DNA of 64,000 nucleotides, taken from the NCBI GenBank assembly GCA_035249905.1, contig DATFFT010000032.1, forward strand, positions 24,069-88,068, written 5' to 3'. The notes under the pieces were generated by a model. It did no database searches, was not told the origin of the DNA, and worked only from the letters and a program-made list of their open reading frames with translations. Positions 1-7,547 of the stretch are shown here, in pieces. A program made the translations under genes and the position numbers. How positions within the stretch are numbered: position 1 is the first letter of the stretch; each line of letters starts with the position of its first letter. This DNA is from JAOUEA01 sp035249905 (GTDB lineage Bacteria > Actinomycetota > UBA4738 > HRBIN12).

Positions 1-1
1 C

Positions 2-1111
2 GAAGGGGCGGCCGATCTCGTCGGACGGCACGCGCCCGGCCCCACCGCCGAGGAGATGGCCGAGGCGCTGAGGAAGGGCCAGGGGTACCTGCACTCCCTC
101 GGCATCACGGCGTGGCAGGACGCGATCGTCGAGGAGAACGAGCACGCCGGACCGGGGTACTCGACGTACCTCGACGCGGCGGCGCGCGGCGACCTCACCG
201 CGCGCGTGGTCGGCGCCCTCTGGTGGGATCGCCACCGCGGCGAGGAGCAGATCGAGGAGCTGGTCGGCCTCCGCGATCGCGGCCGGGTGGGCCGGTTCGC
301 CCCGACCAGCGTGAAGATCATGCAGGACGGCGTGTGCGAGAACTTCACCGCGGCGGTGCTCGACCCCTACCTCGACGCGCAGGGGCGACCCACCGAGAAC
401 CGGGGCATCTCGTTCGTCGATCCTGAGGCGCTGAAGCGATACGTGAGCGAGCTCGACCGACTGGGATTCCAGGTGCACTTCCATGCGCTCGCCGAGCGCG
501 CGGTGCGGGAGGCCCTCGATGCGATCGAGGCCGCCCTCGTCGCGAACGGGCCGGGCGACAATCGGCACCACATCGCTCATATCCAGGTCGTTCACCCAGA
601 CGACATCCCGCGCTTCCGCGACCTGAACGCGGTCGCGAACGCGCAGCCGCTGTGGGCAGCCCACGAGTCGCAGATGGACGATCTCACGATCCCATTCCTC
701 GGCGAGCCGCGATGGCGATGGCAGTACCCGTTCGCCAGCCTGGTTCGTTCGGGCGCGATGCTGGCGATGGGCAGCGATTGGAGCGTGTCGAGCCCCGATC
801 CCCTCGAGGAGATCCACGTCGCCGTCAATCGCCGCATGCCCGCCGCGTATCCGTACCGCGTCGACCGCAACGACGTGTTCCTGCCCGACGAGCGGCTCGA
901 TCTCCCCACGGCCTTGGCGGCGTTCACGATCGGGTCCGCCTACGTGAACCACCTGGACCTTCGGACCGGGTCGATCGAGGTCGGGAAGCTGGCCGACCTC
1001 GTCGTGGTGGACCGCAACCTGTTCGAACATCCGGTCGACGAGATCGCCGAGGCGAGCGTGGATCTGACCTACGTCGGGGGCGAGCGTGTTCACGCCGCGC
1101 CGAACGCATGA
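2..1111 (+). CDS. Amidohydrolase family 3 (YtcJ-like), 5' truncated by window edge
   Basis: The frame is open from the first bases of the window, so the N-terminus (metal-binding HxH and the start) lies outside. The visible 369 residues carry the YtcJ-type stretch around YLHSLGITAWQDA, an internal HFHALAERAVREAL segment, the HIAHIQ histidine motif and the C-terminal GSDW aspartate motif followed by the usual LADLVVVD tail. The family contains cytosolic metal-dependent hydrolases of amide or related bonds; the substrate cannot be inferred. A second full-length family member lies at 32950-34464. The stop codon overlaps an ATG, but the next gene more likely starts 24 nt downstream at a GTG with a ribosome binding site. 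Confidence 0.85.
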   Translation, partial: EGAADLVGRHAPGPTAEEMAEALRKGQGYLHSLGITAWQDAIVEENEHAGPGYSTYLDAAARGDLTARVVGALWWDRHRGEEQIEELVGLRDRGRVGRFAPTSVKIMQDGVCENFTAAVLDPYLDAQGRPTENRGISFVDPEALKRYVSELDRLGFQVHFHALAERAVREALDAIEAALVANGPGDNRHHIAHIQVVHPDDIPRFRDLNAVANAQPLWAAHESQMDDLTIPFLGEPRWRWQYPFASLVRSGAMLAMGSDWSVSSPDPLEEIHVAVNRRMPAAYPYRVDRNDVFLPDERLDLPTALAAFTIGSAYVNHLDLRTGSIEVGKLADLVVVDRNLFEHPVDEIAEASVDLTYVGGERVHAAPNA

Positions 1112-1134
1112 GGCTCCGGTCGAGGAGGGTTTCC

Positions 1135-1506
1135 GTGCAGAGGAAGTGGGCTCAGTCGGTCCTGATCGTCATGCTGGCCGCGGCGGCCGTCTTCCCGATC
1201 GGTTCGGCGACGGCCGTGAAGAGCACCGACCGCGTCCTCAGCTACCGGTGTGAGCTGATCGCCACGAAGCTGGGCGAGCAGATCACCCTGGCCCTGCGGC
1301 TCAGGACGAACGCTCCTCATCGCTCCTGGCGCATCCGCATGTTCCACCAGGGAGAACGAGTTCTACTGAAGACCCGCAGGACCAACGCATCGGGCAGGTT
1401 GATCGTGGGCCGGGTCGTGCCGAACCTGCGCGGACGCGACGAGGTCGCGGCTCGGGCGCGCCACGTGGCGTCGGGGAAGGTCTGCAGGCTCCAGACCCGC
1501 ATCTGA
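1135..1506 (+). CDS. Small secreted protein of unknown function
   Basis: 123 residues. The GTG at 1135 is chosen because a GGAGG sits about 7 nt upstream; the alternative ATG at 1108 would overlap the preceding stop. The N-terminus reads as a signal peptide: basic MQRKW, hydrophobic SVLIVMLAAAAVF, then a small-residue region ending near SATA. The mature part has two cysteines (in RCEL and KVCRL) that could form a disulfide, and is basic and beta-rich in appearance. I do not recognise a family. It directly follows the amidohydrolase and may be co-transcribed with it. Confidence 0.6.
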   Translation: MQRKWAQSVLIVMLAAAAVFPIGSATAVKSTDRVLSYRCELIATKLGEQITLALRLRTNAPHRSWRIRMFHQGERVLLKTRRTNASGRLIVGRVVPNLRGRDEVAARARHVASGKVCRLQTRI

Positions 1507-1572
1507 GCGCAGGGCCACGTGAAGTCTGACCGGGGGACAGCAGGGGTGCTGCCTCGGCCCGCTCTCCGGTCA

Positions 1573-1578
1573 TACGAT
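1573..1578 (+). promoter_or_regulatory. Candidate -10 element TACGAT
   Basis: TACGAT precedes the GcvT-like gene. It overlaps an in-frame upstream ATG at 1577, which argues that translation begins instead at 1607 behind GGAGGGA. Confidence 0.45.
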
Positions 1579-1606
1579 GCGCTCCGACATCCCGGAGGGA
1601 GCGACC

Positions 1607-2767
1607 ATGCCTGAAGCGTTCGACATGTCCTTGGTCCAGCGCGGCGCCCGGAATCGCCGCACGCCGTACTTCGAGGCGACCCAGCGGTACGGACCCAAGG
1701 GGTTCACGGTCTACAACCACATGTACTTCCCGATCCGCTTCGACTCTTTCGAGGCCGAGTTCGACGCGCTGCTGAACGCCGTCACCCTCTGGGACGTGTC
1801 GGTCGAACGGTGCCTCGAGATCTCCGGGCCCGACGGCTTCCGGTTCGCGCAACTCCTGACGCCGCGTGATCTGTCGAAGTGCGCCGTCGGACAGGCGAAG
1901 TACGTGTTGATCTGCGACAGCGACGGCGGCATCGTCAACGACCCCGTGCTCACGCGCATGGACGAGAACACGTTCTGGTTCGCCCTCGCCTCGAGCGACG
2001 CCCTGCTGTTCGCTCGCGGCCTCAAGAACGCGTACCCGGACCTCGACGTCACCATCCAGGAAGCCGATGTCGCCCCGCTGCAGGTGCAGGGGCCCAGGTC
2101 GAAGGACCTCATGGTGAAGCTGCTCGGCGACGAGATCCTCGAGCTCAAGTACTACTTCTGGACCGAGGCGAAGATCGCCGGGGTTCCCGTCGTGGTCACC
2201 CGCACCGGCTGGACGTCCGAGGTGGGCTACGAGGTCTACACCACGGACACCTCGCGCGGGAACGACGTCTACGAGGCGATCATGGAAGCCGGCCAGGAGT
2301 TCGGCATCGTGCCGACCGGACCCAGCGACATCCGGCGCATCGAGGGTGCGATCTTCAACTGGGGTGCCGACATGACCTACGAGAACAACCCCATCGAGAT
2401 GGGCCTCGAGCGCCTCGTCGACTGGGACACGCTCGCCGACGACGCGTGCATCTCGCTCGCGGCCCTGCGTCGCATCCGCGACGCCGGTGCGGACCGCCGC
2501 ATCGTCGGGGTCGAGCTCGACGGCGATCCGTTCCCGGGGTTGAACAACGTGAAATGGCCCGTGTCCGACGAGACGGGGGTGATCGGGAAGGTCACCTCGG
2601 CGATCCACTCCCCGCGGCTCGAGAAGAACATCGGATTCGCGTGGGTCCCGGCGGATCGGTCGGCGAACGGCACGTCGTTCCGCGTGGATTCCGAATGGGG
2701 AAGCCGCGGCGCGACGGTCGTGGAGATGCCGTTCGTCGATCCCAAGAAGCAGATCCCGGTCTCGTAG
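1607..2767 (+). CDS. GcvT/DmdA-like aminomethyltransferase-family protein (paralogue 1)
   Basis: 386 residues. The ATG at 1607 has GGAGGGA 6 nt upstream. The protein has the GcvT/glycine-cleavage T fold pattern of a folate-binding domain (VQGPRSKDLM, RTGWTSEVGYEVY, MGLERLVDW) and a C-terminal barrel ending in IPFVDP-like residues. The YNHMYFP motif near the N-terminus and overall length resemble DMSP demethylase (DmdA)-like members, which transfer a methyl or aminomethyl group to tetrahydrofolate. The substrate is not determined. It is followed 148 nt later by a homologue with the same architecture. The true glycine cleavage genes are elsewhere in the window (38-47 kb), so this is probably a separate one-carbon demethylase. 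Confidence 0.8.
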   Translation: MPEAFDMSLVQRGARNRRTPYFEATQRYGPKGFTVYNHMYFPIRFDSFEAEFDALLNAVTLWDVSVERCLEISGPDGFRFAQLLTPRDLSKCAVGQAKYVLICDSDGGIVNDPVLTRMDENTFWFALASSDALLFARGLKNAYPDLDVTIQEADVAPLQVQGPRSKDLMVKLLGDEILELKYYFWTEAKIAGVPVVVTRTGWTSEVGYEVYTTDTSRGNDVYEAIMEAGQEFGIVPTGPSDIRRIEGAIFNWGADMTYENNPIEMGLERLVDWDTLADDACISLAALRRIRDAGADRRIVGVELDGDPFPGLNNVKWPVSDETGVIGKVTSAIHSPRLEKNIGFAWVPADRSANGTSFRVDSEWGSRGATVVEMPFVDPKKQIPVS

Positions 2768-2828
2768 CGGCTGCCTGAAGCGCCGTTCAGCGCTGGGCCC
2801 CCTGGCCCCGGGCCGGGACGAGTTGCGA

Positions 2829-2834
2829 TAGGCT
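2829..2834 (+). promoter_or_regulatory. Candidate -10 element TAGGCT
   Basis: TAGGCT lies about 80 nt upstream of the second GcvT-like gene, giving a leadered transcript with a GGGAGG ribosome binding site. Confidence 0.4.
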
Positions 2835-2915
2835 TCCCGTTTGAACGATGATTCAGCGAGCGCCGGCGTCGGCCGAGCACGCGGGTCAGGAAGCGAGAAC
2901 GGGAGGGGTTCCCCG

Positions 2916-4097
2916 ATGGTGCATGAACGGCAAGAGATGCTCGAGAAGAGCGCGACCCTGTACTTCGGTCCGTGGTACCGCCAATCGCCCTTCTTCGCGG
3001 CGACCCGGCGGGCGGGCTGCACCGCCTACGACATCTACAACCACATGTACCTGCCCGGGTACTACGACGACCCCGAGACCGAATACTGGGCGCTGGCCAA
3101 CGCCGTCACGATGTGGGACGTCGGTGTCGAGCGCACGATCGAGGTGAGCGGGCCCGACGCCGACCGGCTGATCGACATGATCACCTGCCGAGACCTCACG
3201 ACGTGCGCGGTCAAGCAGGGCAAGTACATGCTCGTGACCGCTGCCGACGGCTCGATCGTCAATGACCCCGTGCTGCTGCACGTGGGTGAGAACCGGTGGT
3301 GGATGCAGCTGGCCGACTCCGACGCCGGCCTGTACGCGCTCGGCGTCGCGGCGACCAGCGGGCTCGACGTCGAGGTCACCACGCCCGACGTGCACCCGAT
3401 GCAGGTGCAGGGGCCCATGGCCGCCAAGACGCTCGAGAAGCTCGTCGGCCCCGCGATCTACGACATCAAGTACTACTGGATCGAGGAGTTCGACATCGAC
3501 GGCATCCCGGTCGTGATCAGCCGCACCGGGTGGACCGCGATCCCGGGCTTCGAGGTGAACCTGCTCGATGGCGCCCGCGGCGACGAGCTCTGGGACAAGA
3601 TCGCCTCGGCGGGCGCTGAGTTCGACATCCGTCCGATCGCCCCGTGCGAGGCGCGTCGCATCGAGGCGGGCATCTTCAACTACGGGTCCGACATCCGCCT
3701 GGGCGACACCCCGTTCCACGTGATGGGGCTCGAGCGCCTCGTCGAGGAGCAGTCCCAGGACTACATCGGCAAGGCCGCGCTCGAGGAGCTCCGGGCGAAG
3801 GGTGTCGACCGCAAGCTCGTCGGCATCGAGCTCGAAGGCGACGAGCTGCGCGCCGAGATGTCGGAGTACTGGAACGTCTCGCGCGACGGGAAGCAGGTCG
3901 GCCACATGACCGACGCGGTCTGGTCACCCGGCCTCAAGAAGAACATCGGCTACGTGTGGGTGCCGATCGCGCTCGCCGAGGCCGGGAACCGCCTCGACAT
4001 CGAGACCGAGGACGGTGAGCACCTGGTCGGCACGACCGCCACGATCCCGTTCGTGGACCCACGGAAGGAACAGCCCGCCGGCACGTTGAAGGGGTGA
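2916..4097 (+). CDS. GcvT/DmdA-like aminomethyltransferase-family protein (paralogue 2)
   Basis: 393 residues. The ATG at 2916 follows GGGAGGGG with good spacing. It aligns along its length with the preceding gene: YNHMYLPGYY, MQVQGPMAAK, SRTGWTAIPGFEVN, MGLERLVEE and a C-terminal IPFVDPRKEQP. It belongs to the same folate-dependent GcvT superfamily, DmdA-like branch. The two proteins differ clearly in sequence, so they are old duplicates, probably with different substrates or acting as a pair. No reductase or corrinoid protein is adjacent that would define the methyl donor. Confidence 0.8.
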   Translation: MVHERQEMLEKSATLYFGPWYRQSPFFAATRRAGCTAYDIYNHMYLPGYYDDPETEYWALANAVTMWDVGVERTIEVSGPDADRLIDMITCRDLTTCAVKQGKYMLVTAADGSIVNDPVLLHVGENRWWMQLADSDAGLYALGVAATSGLDVEVTTPDVHPMQVQGPMAAKTLEKLVGPAIYDIKYYWIEEFDIDGIPVVISRTGWTAIPGFEVNLLDGARGDELWDKIASAGAEFDIRPIAPCEARRIEAGIFNYGSDIRLGDTPFHVMGLERLVEEQSQDYIGKAALEELRAKGVDRKLVGIELEGDELRAEMSEYWNVSRDGKQVGHMTDAVWSPGLKKNIGYVWVPIALAEAGNRLDIETEDGEHLVGTTATIPFVDPRKEQPAGTLKG

Positions 4098-4215
4098 CCG
4101 GCGTCCGGCGATCCGGCCGGTCCCCGGAACATCATCGGTGTCTCTCAGCGTTCTCCCAGCTGAAACCCCTAGCGTGGGGGCGTGGAACCACGCGATGTGG
4201 GATAGGAGCATCCTG

Positions 4216-5346
4216 ATGGCTGATGGGAGATCCTCGATGAGACGAACGACGATCGTGATGCTGGCGACGCTCGCCCTGACGGCGAGCGCCTGCTCGCTGT
4301 CCTTCGGTGAGGGGGGAGATCAGGGCGGAGGTGCCGGACTCACCAGCGCCGACACCTCGGCGGCGCCGCTCGATCCCGGCAAGGAGCCGGTCGCGGCGGT
4401 GGTCGATCGCGTGCTTCCCTCCGTCGTCAACGTGACCACCGACGTCTACCAGGCCGACGGCAGCTCGGGCCAGGGCGTCGGCACCGGGTTCATCGTCCGC
4501 GAGGACGGCGTCATCGTGACCAACTGTCATGTCGTGGAGGGTGGCTCGCGGCTCACGGTGTTCCTCTCCGACGAGGATCGCACCGAGTACGAGGCGCGGC
4601 TGATCGGAGCCGACTGCCTGAACGATCTGGCCGTGCTCGACATCGACGAGGAAGGGCTCCCGACCGTGCCGCTCGGCGACTCCGGGGGCCTGCGCCTCGG
4701 CCAACGTGTGGTCGCGCTCGGCTACGCGCTCGGCCTCGAGGGCGGGCCGACCGTGACGACCGGTATCGTCTCGTCGCTCGATCGAACGATCGAGGCGCAG
4801 GACCCGAACTGCCGAGCGTGCCCCAACCGCGTCCGGACCTACCCGAGCGTCATCCAGACCGACGCTGCGATCAACCCGGGCAACTCGGGCGGACCGCTCG
4901 TCGACATGCGGGGCCGCGTGGTCGGCATCAACTCCGCCGGCAACGGCCAGGCCGAGAACATCGGCTTCGCGATCAAGATCAACTTCGTGCGCGAGACGAT
5001 CCAATCGTCGATCGAGGACCCGCTCGCGGCGACCGGCTACCTCGGCGTCTCCACGACCGCGGTCACGCCCGACCTCCGGTTCCAGCAGAACCTGTCCGTC
5101 GAGACAGGCGCCTTCGTCGTCGGCACCTTGGCCGACGGGCCGGCGGCCGCGGCGGGCATCGGAGAGGGCGATGTGATCGTGGGGCTGAACGGCGAGGCGG
5201 TCGACTCACCCGACGACCTCGGCGCGGTGCTCGACGGGCTGAAGCCCGGCGACGCCGTCTCGGTGGAGCTCGCCGAGCCGGAGGGTGGTACCCGCACGGT
5301 CGAGGTGGAGCTCGCCGCGCGGCCGCTCCCGGTCGAGATCCCGTAG
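4216..5346 (+). CDS. HtrA/DegP-type serine protease, lipoprotein-anchored, with PDZ domain
   Basis: 376 residues from ATG 4216 (AGGAG 7 nt upstream); ATG 4237 is an alternative. The signal peptide ends in the lipobox LTASAC (Cys26), so the protein should be lipid-anchored outside the membrane. The trypsin-like domain shows the triad His105 (TNCHVVEGG), Asp137 (NDLAVLDI) and Ser224 (GNSGGPL), followed by a PDZ domain (about residues 285-370, ADGPAAAAGIGEGDVIVGLNG). Extra cysteines next to His105, in ADCLND and in PNCRACP suggest disulfides outside the cell. Expected role is extracytoplasmic protein quality control. A possible -10 (TAGCGT, 4170-4175) precedes it. Confidence 0.88.
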   Translation: MADGRSSMRRTTIVMLATLALTASACSLSFGEGGDQGGGAGLTSADTSAAPLDPGKEPVAAVVDRVLPSVVNVTTDVYQADGSSGQGVGTGFIVREDGVIVTNCHVVEGGSRLTVFLSDEDRTEYEARLIGADCLNDLAVLDIDEEGLPTVPLGDSGGLRLGQRVVALGYALGLEGGPTVTTGIVSSLDRTIEAQDPNCRACPNRVRTYPSVIQTDAAINPGNSGGPLVDMRGRVVGINSAGNGQAENIGFAIKINFVRETIQSSIEDPLAATGYLGVSTTAVTPDLRFQQNLSVETGAFVVGTLADGPAAAAGIGEGDVIVGLNGEAVDSPDDLGAVLDGLKPGDAVSVELAEPEGGTRTVEVELAARPLPVEIP

Positions 5347-5376
5347 CCGAACCGGCACCTCGCGGGACCCGTGCGT

Positions 5377-5382
5377 TAGCCT
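5377..5382 (+). promoter_or_regulatory. -10 element TAGCCT, leaderless layout
   Basis: TAGCCT ends 7 nt before the GTG at 5390, so transcription should begin at or next to the start codon of the TtuB-like gene. Confidence 0.55.
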
Positions 5383-5389
5383 GGGTCCC

Positions 5390-5590
5390 GTGAAGGTGAG
5401 GCTCCGCAACCCCGACCGCGAGGTCGAGCTGCACGGAGGGCGACCGATCCGCGAGGTGCTCGCGGAGCTCGACGTCGACCCCGACACCGTGCTCGTGATC
5501 CGCGCCGGGGAGCTGGTGACCCGTCACGAGAACGTCGGTGAGGACGACGAGCTCGAGATCCGTCCGGTGATCTCCGGGGGCACCGCATGA
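5390..5590 (+). CDS. ttuB: Ubiquitin-like sulfur carrier protein (TtuB/ThiS/MoaD family)
   Basis: 66 residues, GTG start placed by a leaderless -10 element. The sequence is a beta-grasp sulfur carrier: VRLRNPDREVEL, REVLAELDVDPDTVLVI, ELEIRPVISGG. It lies immediately before ttuA, the partner that uses a thiocarboxylated TtuB as sulfur donor for 2-thiolation of tRNA T54 in Thermus. Known carriers normally end exactly at Gly-Gly; here Thr-Ala follows before the stop. The last codons form an ATGA overlap with ttuA, so the two are translationally coupled. Activation would require trimming of the two extra residues or a different chemistry. Confidence 0.8.
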   Translation: MKVRLRNPDREVELHGGRPIREVLAELDVDPDTVLVIRAGELVTRHENVGEDDELEIRPVISGGTA

Positions 5591-6585
5591 AGTGCAAGCG
5601 CTGCAAGGGGACCGCGGTCATCGAGGTCCGCCGGCACAACGCCGCGTTCTGCAAGGCGTGCTTCACTCACGTGTTCACCGAGCAGGTCCGCACGGCGATC
5701 CGGCGGTTCGACATGTTCGAGCCGACCGACAGCATCCTGGTCGCGGTCTCGGGGGGAAAGGACTCGCTCGCACTCTGGGATGTCCTGCTCGGCCTGGGAT
5801 ACGAGGCCACCGGCCTGTACCTGGGTCTCGGCATCGGCGGGTACTCCGATCGTTCGCACGATGCCGCCGCCGCGTTCGCGGGAGCCAGTGGGGCCGAGCT
5901 CCGCGTCGTCGACCTCGCCGACGAGTACGGCTACGACATCCCGACGGCGGGACGGAAGGGCTCTCGTTCCACGTGCGCTGTCTGTGGGCTCTCGAAGCGC
6001 TACGTCTTCAACCGGGCCGCGGCCGACGGTGGGTTCGACGTGATCGCGACCGGGCACAATCTCGACGACGAGGCCGCAACCTTGCTCGGGAACACGCTGC
6101 GTTGGAAAACCGACTACATCGCGCGGCAGTCCCCGGCCCTGCCGGCGAGGGACGGCATGGTCAAGAAGGTCAAGCCGCTGCACCGCCTGAGCGAGCTCGA
6201 GACGGCCGCGTACGCGTTCCTCCGGGGCATCGACTACGTGGTGGAGGAGTGCCCCCTCGTCGCCGGGAACACCCAATTGCGCTACAAGAACGCGATGAAC
6301 ACGATCGAGGCGACGAGCCCCGGCACGAAGGCGCAGTTCCTCTTCGGGTACCTCGACCGCGGCATGCGGCTGTTCGCGGGCCACGACGAGGTGGCGCTCG
6401 TCCCGTGCGGTTCCTGCGGGCAGCCCACGACCGGCCGGTTCTGTGCGTTCTGCCGGGCGCGCGCGCAGATCCTGGGCGAACGTCTCGGAGCGGCCGATCG
6501 CCCGGGTACCGACGATCGTGAGGTGGCTCGCTGGCTGTCCGACGAGGTGCTGCCGGCCGAGATCTACGGCAGGGCCGAGGTGTGA
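5587..6585 (+). CDS. ttuA: TtuA/Ncs6-type tRNA thiolation ATPase
   Basis: 332 residues. The N-terminal zinc site (CKRC at residues 3-6, CKAC at 22-25) is followed by the PP-loop SGGKDS (55-60) of adenine-nucleotide alpha-hydrolases, a central CAVC pair, and a C-terminal zinc ribbon (CGSC ... CAFC). This is the TtuA/CTU1 architecture: it adenylates a tRNA uridine and transfers sulfur from the TtuB-type carrier encoded just upstream (4-nt ATGA overlap). The next gene encodes another tRNA modifier, TrmI, and its GTG overlaps the ttuA stop, so ttuB-ttuA-trmI form one operon acting on the T-loop of tRNA. Confidence 0.88.
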   Translation: MKCKRCKGTAVIEVRRHNAAFCKACFTHVFTEQVRTAIRRFDMFEPTDSILVAVSGGKDSLALWDVLLGLGYEATGLYLGLGIGGYSDRSHDAAAAFAGASGAELRVVDLADEYGYDIPTAGRKGSRSTCAVCGLSKRYVFNRAAADGGFDVIATGHNLDDEAATLLGNTLRWKTDYIARQSPALPARDGMVKKVKPLHRLSELETAAYAFLRGIDYVVEECPLVAGNTQLRYKNAMNTIEATSPGTKAQFLFGYLDRGMRLFAGHDEVALVPCGSCGQPTTGRFCAFCRARAQILGERLGAADRPGTDDREVARWLSDEVLPAEIYGRAEV

Positions 6586-7361
6586 GCCGAACGTTCGAGG
6601 CGGGCGACCGGGCCTTGCTGATCGACCAGCGCGACCGCACGTACCTGGTCAGGCTCGAGGTGGGAGCCACGTTCCACACGCACAGCGGCACGCTCGACCA
6701 CGACGCCCTGATCGGCGCCGCCGAAGGCACCCGGTTCGAGACCTCGCGCGGCATGGTCCTCATGGCCTACCGCCCCAGGTTCGCCGACTTCGTGCTGAAG
6801 ATGCCCAGGGGGGCACAGGTCGTCTATCCCAAAGACGTCGGGCCGATCGTGACCTATGCCGACGTTTACCCCGGCGCCAAGGTGATCGAGGCCGGCACGG
6901 GATCGGGCGCCCTCACGATCGCGCTCTGCCGCGCGGTCGGCGACGGTGGACGCGTCGTCTCCTACGAGGTGCGGAACGAGCATCGCGAGACGGCGGTCGC
7001 CAACATCGAGGCCTTCTTCGGCAAGATGCCCGACCAGGTCGATCTGCGCCGGGGGAGCGTCGGCGAGGTCGCCGGCGCCGACGAACGGTTCGACCGAGCG
7101 GTGCTGGACCTGCCGGATCCGTGGACGGCGCTCGTGGCCCTACACGCCGTGCTGGAGCCGGGCGGCATCGCCTGCGCCTACCTGCCGACGACCGTGCAGG
7201 TGCAGCAGCTCGTGCTTGCCTTGCCGGGCAATGGATTCCAGCACATCGAGACCTTCGAGACCCTGCACCGAGGGTGGCACGTGAAGGAACGCAGCGTGCG
7301 ACCGGATCACCGGATGGTTGGACATACCGGGTTCATCACGATCGCCCGCCGTGAGGCATGA
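6582..7361 (+). CDS. trmI: tRNA (adenine-58-N1)-methyltransferase TrmI
   Basis: 259 residues; GTG overlaps the ttuA stop (GTGA). The N-terminal region has the TrmI beta-barrel pattern, then the Rossmann SAM-binding motif VIEAGTGSGALTIAL, the YEVRNEH motif II, and the DLPDPW catalytic-region motif. TrmI makes m1A58 in the tRNA T-loop. In mycobacteria the same gene lies next to mpa/arc, as here, so this is a conserved boundary of the proteasome locus. Confidence 0.93.
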   Translation: MSRTFEAGDRALLIDQRDRTYLVRLEVGATFHTHSGTLDHDALIGAAEGTRFETSRGMVLMAYRPRFADFVLKMPRGAQVVYPKDVGPIVTYADVYPGAKVIEAGTGSGALTIALCRAVGDGGRVVSYEVRNEHRETAVANIEAFFGKMPDQVDLRRGSVGEVAGADERFDRAVLDLPDPWTALVALHAVLEPGGIACAYLPTTVQVQQLVLALPGNGFQHIETFETLHRGWHVKERSVRPDHRMVGHTGFITIARREA

Positions 7362-7512
7362 TCCGGCGGTGTCGCCGCCGCGCGATACGGTCCTCGCAGG
7401 GAGCGCGCGCGGGAACTACCTAGGAATGGGCATTACACGTTCACCGAGAACTTCCGTATGACTAAGGAAGGAGACTCGAGCAGCGCTCCACGGCAACAGG
7501 GGGAGCTGGGGG

Positions 7513-7518
7513 TACCAT
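7513..7518 (+). promoter_or_regulatory. Candidate -10 element TACCAT upstream of mpa
   Basis: TACCAT places a transcription start near 7525, between an in-frame ATG at 7458 and the GGAGGTGA-preceded ATG at 7548. The rest of 7362-7547 contains a short GC hairpin after trmI (7364-7377) and nothing else recognised. Confidence 0.45.
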
Positions 7519-7547
7519 CCGGCTCGACCCCGCTGGAGGTGACACCC

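Noticed and set aside
7364..7377. Intrinsic terminator after trmI
   Set aside because: The hairpin is only 5 bp and has no T-tract.
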